DNA of 64,000 nucleotides, from the NCBI GenBank assembly GCA_947462335.1, contig OX381713.1, positions 22,994,381 to 23,058,380 on the forward strand, written 5' to 3'. Position 1 is the stretch's first letter. Each line of letters begins with the position of its first letter. Below the pieces are notes generated by a model. The model saw only the letters and a list, made by a program, of their open reading frames with translations. It did not search any database and was not told the origin of the DNA. The translations under genes were made by a program, and so were the position numbers. The DNA is from Harmothoe impar. Taxonomy: Eukaryota > Annelida > Polychaeta > Phyllodocida > Polynoidae. Positions 51,092-63,009 of the stretch are shown in pieces.

Positions 51092-52125
51092 CACAGAGAG
51101 AAGAAACCAAGTCACAAGGGGAGTCCAGGCTATAAAAAGAGAGCCAGGGTCCCTTTGGCTCACATTTCACACTGTCTGACTCCCCCTTCTAACAGCCTTG
51201 ACTCCTTTTCAATTAGATCAAACAGAGTCCATGTCAGCTGAGGTGAGTCAATGGTTACCTGGACTGCCTAAGGGAGTCACAGAGGTGAGCATACAAACGG
51301 AAATAGGAAACCCACTAGGTGACACTACTGTACATTGACTGTAATGCCATCTAGCATATATGTTAAGAAGCCATCTGACTATGTTTCTGATCAGAGTCAA
51401 GGGTCCCTACTCCCTTTTCCCCCAAGGGAGTCAAACAGTTGGTTACAGTTAAGCCTGCTAGGTGGTAGCACTATACCTAAAATGGTAATATTCTGCATGC
51501 TCAGATCTCTAGATCCATGTTATTTGTGACATTGATAATTATGCTGATACATGCATATCATTGTAGCAGCAACATGTAATGTCAGAATTACATTTTATGA
51601 AATAATTACAGTTAATTTAAAACTGTAGCATAAGCATGATGTATAAGGTATAGACACCCAATTTGTAGCAACATGAGAAAGTTAAATCCCAAAAGCTCAT
51701 ATGTTCCTTTGTATATTAACTAATGTGCTCTGAGGGATCTTTCTGAGATCCCTCTTTCTTGTGAGGCATTGCACCAACATAATGTAGAAACATCAGCTAG
51801 GGAGACTGCTATTGAAATGGTTATATAGAGGGTTAGGGGGTAGGAATTACCTATAAATTATGACTCTCTATTCCAAAGGAGCCATCCTGTGCCTAGACTC
51901 CCTTTCTAAAGGGAGTTGCAGCATAGACCTGGACTCTGTCTGTAGCGGGGAGTCATAAAAGGGAGTCATTTTGGAGGCAAAACCTGGGCTCTCTTAAGGG
52001 ACTAGTCACATAACTCCCTTTTAAGGGAGTCAGGTTCATCAAGAGAGTCAGAAAGAGAGTCAGAAAAGGGAGTCATTCTGGAGGCAAGCCTGGACTCCCT
52101 TTTGACTCGGTTTCTTCTCTCTGTG
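51092..52125. mobile_element. About 1-kb non-autonomous element, CACAGAGAGAAGAAACC family
   Basis: The ends CACAGAGAGAAGAAACCAAG and TCGGTTTCTTCTCTCTGTG are inverted; the homology continues inward (GGGGAGTCCAGGCT / GCCTGGACTCCC). The interior carries over a dozen GGGAGTCA/TGACTCCC motifs but no transposase frame. A hairpin GAGGGATCT/AGATCCCTC lies at 51732-51752. Largest member of the family. Confidence 0.85.
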
Positions 52126-52470
52126 CATTTCTCCATAGAAAGCGTACACAGTTTCACTTTTCTGATGAGCAAATTAAGAGTTAAGATGCAAAACAACAGA
52201 ATCACCCAAATCTAAAAAAAACATAAAGAGCCATAAGCTAGGGTAGATTTTAAAGAAAGTGTGGGAAAATATCATTTAAAATATCCTGATCACAGGCCTG
52301 CCTAGAATTCTGTAACGCCATATATCCAAAGATACATAAAATGTTTTATGGAGTATAAACATCACCGATCAGCGGTTCTACTACTCACCTGCAGTTGTCT
52401 AGAAAAAATGCCCCTTCTTACAGGGCCCTTGACCACTGGGCCCCTGGTCCCCTAACTGGGCCCCTAATCG

Positions 52471-52625
52471 GGGGCGTGGCAAGCAATTTCAAAGTAAGGG
52501 GGACTAAGGGGTGTTTTGACCCTTTTTGACCCCTTTTTACTTGACCTTTTGGTTCGACCTTTCTTGGGGCTGCTCAAAAGCGGCGGGGGGGGGGCAACAT
52601 GTCCCCGCCGGTTGCCACGCCCCTG
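52471..52625. mobile_element. MITE with GGGGCGTGGCAA ends (copy 2)
   Basis: Left GGGGCGTGGCAAGCAATTTC, right CGGTTGCCACGCCCCTG. The interior (TTTTTGACCCCTTTTTACTTG) is the reverse of the copy at 35132-35275. Confidence 0.85.
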
Positions 52626-52829
52626 AAGTTACAGTAACGTTAGGCCCCCAGTGTCAGGAGGCCACTGCGTCATTAGGCCCCAAAATACGTCACAAATGCA
52701 TCACAATACGACCTAGATACGTCACATTACAACCTAAATACGTCACAAAACGCCACAAATACGTCATGTATGCGTGACAAACACGTCAAAAATACATCAC
52801 ACCCCTCTCCAGACTTAATCCATTTTAGG

Positions 52830-53122
52830 CTCAGTCTCACGATTTTGTAACAATTGGATAGTCTTTGACGGGGTGACGTCTTTGACCGGTTGACGTCTTT
52901 GACCGGTTGACGTCTTTGACTGGGTCACGTCTTTGACTGGCAAGACTAAAATAGCTGAAATCGGGGGCTATATATGTACATGGAAATGACGGGAAATTTG
53001 GAATGACGGGTATTATATAGTATTATGATATATATTAACCCCCCCCCCTCATTTCTTTCTAAATACGCCCCTTTTCAACTGTTTTAATATTGCCGGTCAA
53101 AAACGTCACCCCGTCAAAGACA
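52830..53122. mobile_element. MITE with TGACGTCTTTGACCGGT subrepeats (copy 1)
   Basis: After GTCTCACGATTTTGTAACAA comes GATAGTCTTTGAC, then four tandem GTGACGTCTTTGACCGG units; the right end carries CGTCACCCCGTCAAAGAC. Same family as 55984-56227. Confidence 0.75.
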
Positions 53123-53898
53123 TGGTTGGGGGCCCAGTGACGAGGGGCCTAGTATCAAGGGGCCCAAAGTATGCTTCCCTTGTCTGCTACCAAGACTCTG
53201 TAGCTTTAGTTCTCTCTCCACTCAATAGGTGGTATCTTTGTATGGAATCACAGAATCTCACCCGTGACCTAGTTATTCACAGTTCATACACAAGGAGAGA
53301 GAAGGTGAGTTCGGTATCAGGTTTTCATTGAAGGATCTACCAGCCTGCCTACTACCTCAGGCCACCACTCACAAACACCCAGCTAAGTTTTACTGAAGCT
53401 GGGTCTTTGTGAGGGGAGCCCCTTTGGACATTGAATGTGTCCAGTTAATGCTAGCGCGAGCATGTTGTCATATAGCGCTGCCACCTGGAGGAAATATCCA
53501 AAACTAAAACTTACCCCAGGACATACTGGTTAGACCAACATACATAGCCAGTATTGTATGATGGATGCCTGGACGTCCAGTGTAAAACTGAAGGGCGTTT
53601 GACTTTATAAGGGCTGGGTGTCCGATTGATACAGGTTGTCTTTTTTATTCTTATATAGGATCGTTGTGTATTAACTATATTGGCCATGAACCTGTCTGTG
53701 AGGATCTGCCTCTCTGCCTATCTCCGCAGATGAAGTCACGGGATGTCTCTATCTATATGACCTCTCTGATATAGAATATCCACTATAGATAATAAACATA
53801 ATAGTGCATGTTTGGCTGTGTCTACGTTTAGTTTCTCTCCACAATTACCTCATTCTTGAGATCAGTGTACACTACTGATTCATCTGTTAACTACCAGT

Positions 53899-56800
53899 AT
53901 GTCAGAGGACAATGGCACGAAGCCTGATACCCGGACACTGGTCACTGCCTTTGCCCAAGACCACAAGGATATTCCAGAGCTAGGGGTAAGGAACTAAATC
54001 TAGCTCAACCCACACTTTCTCTTTATAGTGTGCCCTACCCTCGCTCACATCGATTGCAAGTTTATTATGTACATGGAGGAAAGTATATTAATTTTATGAT
54101 AAACTAAACATTTTATGATAAACTCAAAGCAGATGATTTTCAAAACGATGTACCATTATTTAAGCACTCTCTTTTGGGCCGGTTTTGGATCACAATACTA
54201 ATCTTTTGTCCTCCATTAAACTCATTATTCAACTGTTATAACTTTTTTTTTTAAAATGCAGTGTGTATTTTTTCAAAGAATGATTTTCAAAATATATCAA
54301 TCAAAAAACGTGTGAGCCTCATGGAATTGCATATCCAACTTTGTGAATGAGGTGAAATGATGGTCGATTATGAAGTTGATCACTGTAATGTCATTCAGAA
54401 ATACAATAATCATCAGTAAAATTATTTTCACTAACCGATGTTTTGACCATAATTATTTTCAGTTCATCAACACAGACCCAGATTGTGTAGTTATCACTGA
54501 TATCAGCGGTACTGGAGGTTTGGTCAACTATATCTACCAGGTTAGATCCAGAGATAAGGACCACTCCGTCATACTCAAGTACGGGGAGGATACTATCAGG
54601 GTAGGAGCACTGTTGTATCCTAGATCATATTGGATTTAAGTCTATGCCATGCAAAGTGATATAAAATGAATTCGAACCTACTATGAACCCATGAATCAAC
54701 AATCTTAAGGGTACACAGCTTTTCGTAATATTTTAGCCACATGCAGGGTGTTACAATATAACACGTGTCGAAATATAACACACATTTATGTAGAATACTT
54801 TTTGATGTAAAAAACTATAGATCTCTTTAGAAAAGTCTATGTATGGCACAAAGGTACCGTGTATGCAATTCAAAAAAGATATCTTTTAGAGCCAAACTTG
54901 GTGTAATCATGCTTAGAGGTTAAAATAGCCATTGACAAAATACATTCATTCTAAATAGAAGATTAAAAAGAGCCAATAATAGAGAGTCTCCCAAGTGTCT
55001 TACCTGAAACCAAGAAATAAATACGGTTTCAAGGACAAAAGCTGTTCGCAAATGGTTGAAAAAGTATGGTCATTCTATAGTTATCATTACTATGCTAATT
55101 AGACAGAGACATCTCGAAAGCAATATGATACTAGAGCCTGGGCAGAGCCCACCCATGCTTATTCAAAAAGCCATTTCTTAAAAACTATGAGGGAATAAAG
55201 CAATTGAAAGGCAATGCTTTGTGGGGAAAACATATACACTGTGACTCTTGCTTCTTATGTTTATTGAAATCCATGCAATAAGCTGAATTGATGCTGTGTA
55301 GAAAACAACACTACGCAAAGCTACGAGCAGGAACTTGTTTTCTTTAGAAGAAGGGCTATAGAGTATAACATTTTTGCTCATTTCTTTCATTAGTGGATTT
55401 GGCGTTATCGGCCAGAAGAGTGTCCGATTGGCGGGCATCGGCATTATTGGTATAGCGACAAATATTATACCTCTACATGCTTATAGCACATTACAATTGG
55501 CATAAATGAAAAGTTGGACCATAGCTGTTTCTTTTCTTTTTATAACAGACCATGCCGGACACCCCAATAAGCCTTACAAGGCAGCAGCTGGAGTACAGGA
55601 GTTTGGTTCTCATGAATGACATAGAACCTGGCAGTGTACCCACACCCTACTGCTACGACTCGACCCGCAACATAAGTTAGCACTTTACTGATACTTAAGT
55701 AATATATGGCACGATCTGCGAAAAGGGACCTTTAATAGTGCAGGGTACACTAGGGTCCCTTTTCCCAGTACATGTCACATATGATGTTTTATAAAGAGCC
55801 AAGAGTGTACCTTTTTCAATAGCAGACAACATCAGTTGTACCTTGCAATTGGTTATAATCATATACAAAGCGCAGGAGTCTACCCAAATACGTATCTATA
55901 AGAATAAGAGTAGAAGTAAGACTAGGGATATTGCTGTTGGTATAGAATGTACACTACACTCGTGCTACTGCAGGCTATAAATCTGTGTCTCATGAGATCG
56001 ATACAATTTGATAGTCTTTGACCGGGTGACGTCTTTGACCAGGTGACGTCTTTGACCAGTAAGCAATTATATTATAACACTATATAATTAGTACAAGTTT
56101 CCACCCATTTCCTTCTATTTAGGCCCGATTTCAGTGATTAAAAAGCTTACTGGTCAAAGACGTCACCTGGTCAAACACGTCACCCGGTCAAAGACTATCA
56201 AATTGTATCGATATCATGAGACACAGCCATAATAGTCCTCATGCTCCAGATACAACATTAACCCTTACGTGCCCAGAACTCCAAAAGTGCGCGCTTTTAC
56301 ACCTATATATGTTCAAAAGAGCATCCTGGGAGCTATATTTGCCAGATCAGGAAGATTCTAGATGCAAATGAAGTGCAATCACACAAGCTTTCTAACGATA
56401 TTAAATACTTTATGGTGACATGTATAGAATACTGATGGTATGCATAAATACAAAATATAATGAGTTAGAAATGACTTAAAAATCATCAAAAATGCGCGCA
56501 TTGGCCAAAGGGAGTAAAAGAAATATTGATAAATAAAAGAAATATTGAAAAAATGTGGGAAAAAACTTTTTAAATGTTTTTTTTTTCTGTAGATTCCAAT
56601 GAAATTGGCGGAATTCTTTCAATTCCAATATGTATACCATCATTCAAAATAGCAGAAGCATGTTTACCATGTCAAATCAGTCTATTCCAAACCAAAAAGC
56701 CCCTTTTTGGATGTATTAACCGTTTTTACCATACTGTTTAATATTAGGAAAATAATGTTTCTGGTTGCCATGGTTACCCAAACTATAACGTTCTTTCATA

Positions 56801-59795
56801 CATTATTTGAAAGCTTATTTCATTAGCTTTCAGAAAATATAATATGAAGCATATATCAGCACAACATATTGAACTGTTATACAATCTACAAAATTAATGA
56901 TGTTGTGAAAACGGACTTTTGTCAAAATAGTTCTGGGCACCAAAGGGTAAGATAATGGCACTTTGAAATTGAAATTGAAATTGCTTGATTTATTACACCA
57001 TTCAGTTGCCATGGCCGATATGTCAGGGTGGGAGGTTCTGGCTGACCAGCTGGAGGCAGGTGTGGTAGATATGGGTGTACCAGTGTACCTGGGACACCTT
57101 TTAGCCAAGGTACACCAAGCCACATCCAGGTCTGTGGTTACGTCTGAGAGATGGGAACAACTCACCCAGGACTTCAGGTATGTAGCTTTAACCCACAGTG
57201 GTCATATGGCATAACCCTGTCCAAGTGTAGGCTATCTAATACATAGCTATAATAATACTAGTGCTAAGACTTCAGGCATGTAGCTGCTAATGCTCAGACT
57301 TGAGGTATGTATATAGCCGCTAGTGTTGAGCTTTCATGTACGTAGCCATTGAGACTTCAGGTATGGGGGTGCTATAGTATATCGCTTACACTAGTTACAG
57401 GACAATAAACATTAATGCTTAAATGTCCATAAACCCTGTAGGCCTAATTAGTAAATTAACATTCCTCAGACTCAGACAAGAACACTCTGTCCTGTGGCAT
57501 AATTAAGTAAGGTGTTTACCGGGTTATTGCTTGACCTGGTATTTCAATAGTTGGAAGTCAATTTTAGAATCTAGAAATCTAGAAATCTAAGCAATAACTT
57601 GCAATAATAGCAGCCATGTAATAACATTACAGGAATGATGAACTACAGAAGGATTGCCATGATTTTACCTACGATATGCCCTACATAGAGACAGGTAGAG
57701 ACACCAAGATACCTACTGGGGGCCTGGAGGCCTACCGACAGTGTGTCAAAACTGTGAAGGACCTCGGACTACATGAGAAACTGACAAAGATGTTTTACAC
57801 CAGGTTGTGCTTCATACATGCTGACCTACACTGGAAGTCAATATTTGCAAAGGGTGGGAAGGCTGTGGTGAGGATAATTTTGATAAGTGGTCACCATGAT
57901 CGATCTACCGTGCTTCAGTTATTTTACATTGAAAAGTGTATTGATATAATGAATTTCTGTCGTCTTGGTGCTACTGATGCTTCTTTCGTATATGTGTGAT
58001 TTAAATAAGGCTAATGTCTGACATCGAACGATAACAAAAAAAGGTCTTATGATGTGTTTTCAGCTGTTTGACTGGGAGTTTGCCTTCATGAGTCATCCAG
58101 GACAAAATGTGGGGTTTGTTGTACAGTCCTATATGATGTACCACATCATCACTCAGAGTCAAACCAGGGATGCAGCATCTAAAGCCACTCTACAGACTCA
58201 GTTTGAAGAAGCCATCACACTCTTCTGTATGTATTTCTATATGTTATGGTGGATCTATTGTTCAACCTCTCAATTTTGAATTATGTTAGGTCACAATATG
58301 ACCTAGCATAATTCAAAATTGAAATGTTGAACAATAGATATTATCACATAATTGTTCCGGCTTACAGTCTCACCCTTCTCACCCTATTCCTTATTGCTCC
58401 TCACTTACTCAATTCATAATAGAAACCACACTTTATTTTCTTATTATTTTCATGAGTCCATCTATGATGTATAATTAGTATATCTCCGTCTCTATATATC
58501 ATCCGTTATCTAACATTTAATTTGCGTTATAACATCTTAGTATATTTCATTACAAGCAGTTAATGCCCATCATAACTAAATAGGATATGACGTGTAAGTC
58601 AATTGTGATATCGAAACAATGGGAAATGGTAACATATGGGAAAATAGCCATAAGTGCACTAAACCCAAGATAGAACAAGAAAGTAAATAGTAGAGAGAAA
58701 TCTACCCTGGGCAGATCCTTAATTAAATTCTGAAGATTTTGATTTCTCTATCATAACTCCACTTTCATTTAAAGTTTACCACATTTGGAACATAGCAAAA
58801 TATAGCACATTTGTTGACAGTTTAAATCAAAGCCATTTTCTTGCCGTCAGAATAAGAAATAGAGAAAGATATGTCTCATTTATTGGCTGGTTTGAGTTGG
58901 TGGTTTTCATAGTGGTTGTACTTGCATCTTGGCAGTGGAGACTTACATGAAGGACCTCAATGAGGAACACCTACGACTTACCCTGAGTGAGATAGCTTTG
59001 TGCACTGGAGGTTCAACCTTTGCATCGTAAGTCATATCGATCATTCATCATAATTGGGATTTTTAAAGCAACTTAGGGTAGTATTCCAAGAAGTTGTCCT
59101 GTTTTATACTATTTAGGAACAAACAAACCAAATGGTTAAATCAATTTAATTATTGATACTTCTTTGTTAATTCATAAAGCATGCTATGATATTTTATCAG
59201 GCTGGATATTTACTGGATATATACTGTTGATAGCTGGTAGCCGACAGGCACTATCATTAAGATAAGCAGATAATATTATCAAGGCTTATATCAATGATAT
59301 TGACTGGAGGAAACAGGAGTATATCCAACATACACTCCCCTTTCATAGATTGGTTATGTATATATACCAGTTACAGGTCTTTTCTCTCAAATGACCATAA
59401 AGCAGTATATCTGGTATAATCCTCGTAGAGATCTATCTGTTTTCAAACTATTAGTAATTTCTTAGCAGGCCATGAATATAATTTAATAGATTTGTTTATA
59501 TAATTATGAAGGGTCCCTGTGAGAAAATTCCAAATATATCGGACAAAATGTTACCTAATAGTTATCAAAATCCTATCATTGTTAACATTTCAGACCAGTA
59601 TGTATTGCAGTACTAGGATATTCCCATAATTTCGGGTCTCTGTATTCCAGGTCTGTGTATTGTGGTACTGAGATGTTCACTAACATCACAGCACAAGGCC
59701 TCCTCACCCTGATGCACACAGGCTTCAGGCTGATGGAACAACACGAGGACATCACCTCAATTGAGAAAATTATATCTACTATATTCAACAAATGA
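53899..59795 (+). CDS. Methylthioribose-kinase-like protein (APH/choline kinase fold)
   Basis: Eight exons: 53899-53985, 54463-54600, 55549-55675, 57006-57177, 57633-57867, 58064-58226, 58936-59026, 59651-59795 (stop TGA). They total 1158 nt in frame, or 385 residues, near the usual length for methylthioribose kinases. Motifs: SGTGGLVNYIYQV (44-56), the nucleotide-binding loop; a Lys at 68 in VILKYGE; catalytic HADLH (237-241); and metal-binding DWEFAF (256-261), which is DPEFAF in bacterial and plant methylthioribose kinase. The bacterial/plant enzyme phosphorylates 5-methylthioribose with ATP in methionine salvage. No signal peptide or membrane segment, so cytosolic. Most joins are GT-AG with good consensus; the exon 3 donor (ATAA|GTTAGC) is weak. 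The family is clear; that methylthioribose is the substrate is inference, since animals normally use the phosphorylase MTAP. Confidence 0.85.
55984..56227. mobile_element. MITE with TGACGTCTTTGACC subrepeats (copy 2), in kinase intron 3
   Basis: The ends TGTGTCTCATGAGATCGATA and TATCGATATCATGAGACACA are inverted, then CAATTTGATAGTCTTTGACC and its inverse, then two to three GGTGACGTCTTTGACC units on each side. The arms are about 95 bases. Confidence 0.9.
58253..58339. mobile_element. 87-bp foldback in kinase intron 6
   Basis: The arms ATCTATTGTTCAAC, CTCTCAATTTTGAATTATG and GGTCA are matched by their inverse with few mismatches. It begins about 27 bases after the exon 6 donor. Confidence 0.85.
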
Positions 59796-59880
59796 TATCA
59801 TATGTGTTAGTCAACAGCTGAAATGATAAGAAAAAAGGCCATTTTAAAGCCACGGAGGCAACACTTGTAGCTGTGATAAA

Positions 59881-59886
59881 AATAAA
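59881..59886 (+). promoter_or_regulatory. Candidate polyadenylation signal of the kinase gene
   Basis: AATAAA 86 bases after the stop codon. A repeat element begins about 30 bases further on (59915). Confidence 0.6.
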
Positions 59887-59914
59887 TTGATCTGTGACAG
59901 TACATGTGTGATAA

Positions 59915-60215
59915 ATAGACAAATGCCAACGCCCATTGATACCATCTCTGTTGTATTTCACGAGTGGGGGCTGGGGCCATATCCCACGAAGCCGCAGGCT
60001 GAGTGGGATATGCCCCAGCCCCCACAAGTGAAATACATCAGAGATGGTATCAATGTAGTTGGCATTTGTTTTTATTTTTTATTTTAGCCATTTTATGAAG
60101 AAAAAAACAGCTTTCCCTAGCCCATTGAATACGGCCACATTGTATTCAACGGGGGCATTGAATACGGCCCTTCAATGCTAAAGCATAGGAAGTCTTGTAT
60201 TTCCAAAAGATAAAG
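59915..60215. mobile_element. Element ATAGACAAATGCCAACGCCC...GAATACGGCC (copy 2)
   Basis: A palindromic left part (GAGTGGGGGCTGGGGCCATA / TATGCCCCAGCCCCCAC, flanked by CAACGCCCATTGATACCATC and its inverse) is followed by a tail AGCCCATTGAATACGGCCAC with two GAATACGGCC units. Same as the ends of 41982-42545. Confidence 0.85.
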
Positions 60216-60673
60216 ACCTAATGCAGATGGAGCACAGAGGGATAGGTTTTAAATAACACTGAATGTTGCTTCCGGTGAGCTCAGGGGAAACGGGATTGGT
60301 AGGCCTATAGAATGTCAGCGACATATCACACATTGAATCATGCATGTAGCAAGATGATTAAGTTTCATTTACCTCAGTCGTCGACATGATGACAAATTAG
60401 TGCACTAACTAGTGATCACATTATTTTAAAATAAACACATACTGCATTACATGAGTGATATATCATAGCATGTTTGTTTTTGTACAAGTAAAAAGATAAA
60501 TAATGAAATTAAGTATGTTGTCTGCGTCAGTATTCAGAATCGATAGACATTCTCAGTGATAAGCCCTTGAATGCCCATAAATATGACCGAACTCAATAAA
60601 ATTTCTCGGATTTAAAGATGAACTTGGGAGGCGAGAAATATGCATAGTAAGTGTACACAGCCATCATCTAGAT

Positions 60674-60788
60674 ACACCAAGAAAAATGTGAGAGTCAATG
60701 CAGAAAACACGAACACCTTCTGAGCGTGAGGCAAGCCTCTCTGAAAGTGCTCATTTGGGCGGAATTAACTCTCACCTTTTTCTCTGTG
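60674..60788. mobile_element. Short MITE, CACAGAGAAAAAGGTGAGAG family
   Basis: Left CACCAAGAAAAATGTGAGAG, right CTCTCACCTTTTTCTCTGTG. About 115 bp; the ends resemble 33543-33779. Confidence 0.75.
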
Positions 60789-61544
60789 AAACTTCTCCAT
60801 GGGATCCATGAAACATTTTGCAAGTATTTCAACATTTCCTTCTGAAATGCATTGCACAGCAGCGCTGGCTTCAGCTGTTGTATCGCAAAGCACCAGAAAC
60901 CAGCTACTTACAGTCAATGAGAGCTACTTATGACATGAATGAAAAGTATTTAATGCACTATTCATGTACTGAAGAAGTCCTCTCACCCTTTGGGCCAACG
61001 CATTTGGCACTCATTTGCAATCATTAAACAATAATGCATGCAATTCCCATCATGATGTAGATGATTGTGTACATTGGGACTTTGGTCTGTCAAAATCATT
61101 CCCTCAGCATAGCGTCACCTAGAGAATATAATGTATTGAAAGTGTGCTTTTATGTGTAAAATTTGAATGAGGATTATCATGATGATACCATACCCTTATC
61201 ATACCGTCCACCTAATACCTTTCCCTGATACAATAACAGCATACTATAATTCAACATTGATTGTTACATATAATTATGTATGAAGTGGTGAACAGAAAGG
61301 GAAAACATAATACTTCTTATCCACATGAACACTGGCTTGCCCTGCATTATACGTGTGGAAGTCTGTGTATGTCCATGTAGTGTTTGTCATGCAGTCCTTT
61401 GTTGTGGTTAAATTGATATAATTTGGCATCGTTTGACAATTAATGTCCATGTTAAATTCTTACCAAAATTGTCACCCTCCCTCGTTCTATGACCATTTGT
61501 ACTAAGCCTCACCTACAGCGACAATAGCACCTGTATTTTCCACT

Positions 61545-62190
61545 CTGCCTGCATATTTCTTCTCTTCTTTCTTAGTGTGTCTGTATGGTGCTGGCTGCTG
61601 AATCTCTGTTTATTTAGTCTGCCCCTTCTGTCTCTTGATCTCCCTCTGCCTGCCTCAGTGTAGTTCGTATTGAGTTGTGACCTATTCTTATCCAGACTGG
61701 TGGAGCCCTGCGGTCACCAGGGTCAGACAATTCAAGTAAAGTGTTGAACGTGGTAACTGGTAAGGTCTGACTGTAAATGTTCTAAAATCTAACCTAGAAG
61801 AAGTATACACCTTATCGGCCCTACATCAGACTACCTAATGAAGGCTGATATAATGCTGACAGCTGTTATGTGAAACCAGATCAAGACAAATCCGATTATA
61901 TCATCCTATATCATTTAGCCCTTCATCTCCCTACGCAGTCCTTTCATTTCCCCAACAATGACAAAGCCTAAGCAAATACCAGCTTACTGCATCAATGGGG
62001 GCTGCTAAAGGCTTCAATAAATAAAAGGTGTTTAATGCAGTTAAGAGGACCCTCCATCTGAGCACTCTCATTTGGCACTATTTTGTATTCCTACACCCCA
62101 CATCCTCATAAAGAGACACGTGCAGCAGGGCAGCATTGTTTTATACATTGACCAAGACCATCAGATGTCATGAGGGGGTATCAGTGTGTT
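61545..62190. repeat. Duplicated block, copy 1
   Basis: Shares long stretches in the same orientation and order with 63010-63720: GTGACCTATTC, GACAGCTGTTATG, CAATGGGGGCTGCT, GAGCACTCTCATTTGGCACT, ATTTTGTATTCCTAC, TGCAGCAGGGCAGCATTGT. Spacing between copies grows from about 1.46 to 1.55 kb because of small insertions in copy 2. Confidence 0.85.
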
Positions 62191-63009
62191 GTGCCATTCG
62201 TGAACGAGTCCACCATTATTGGTTTTATCCATCAATATCAAGATGGTATGAGAGAGAACTTTGAATCAGTAGTCAGTTGGGGGGACACAAAGAGAGCTTG
62301 TAACCAATGTATTAAAGTGGGGTCACAGCCCTTTTTATGATTTCTGTTGCAAACAGGCAATAAGAGATTGATTTTTTCTTATTGACGGTTGCATTTTTGG
62401 AACTGGTAATTGGAGTATGTTTGTCTGTTATTGGCAGTTCAAGCTGTCAATAGTCATGGCCATAAGTTAGATAACATCGTTTGACCTTAGAATAAAGTGC
62501 GGTTGATTATGTTTGGGCAAACCATATCAACTAAACCATCAAGTAGGGGAGGCAGACTATATAGTGCCTGTAATATAGCTCTAATGACTGCTCTTTGTGC
62601 TGGTTTTTGTTGTGAAAAAGGAGTGGATCAAGATGAATTTATCTTAATTTCTCCCAGTCACATAATACATCATTTAGTCCTAACTCTACCCGTAATTAAA
62701 TGCTTATTTTCTCTCATGATGATGGAACCCCAGCATCAAAAGAGATAAGTTCTTCACATGGAGACGGAATATGGAACCTCTTACCATATTTAAGGAGACA
62801 ATGAGGTCTCCTTATGTGACCAATGAAAGGTTTTATATCCTGAAGATAGGGCGGTGGTAAAGCTCTTCTTCTGGAACGGGTCCAAACTATGCATTTGGGT
62901 CCCAAAACGTACAGGAGTCGGAAGATCGGCAAAATAGCGAAAAAGCAGCCCAAATTCGCACTCTCATATTCCAGGCCAACCTCACCCTGCCTTCATGAAA
63001 ATGGGCAGA

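Larger units (their letters stand above)
50621..53898. other. Head-to-head spacer between gene B and the kinase gene
   Basis: About 3.3 kb separating the candidate ATG of B (minus) from the ATG of the kinase gene (plus). Most is occupied by three inverted-repeat elements (51092-52125, 52471-52625, 52830-53122), leaving about 0.5 kb next to B and about 0.8 kb next to the kinase gene as possible promoter DNA. No TATA box convinces me. Confidence 0.5.
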
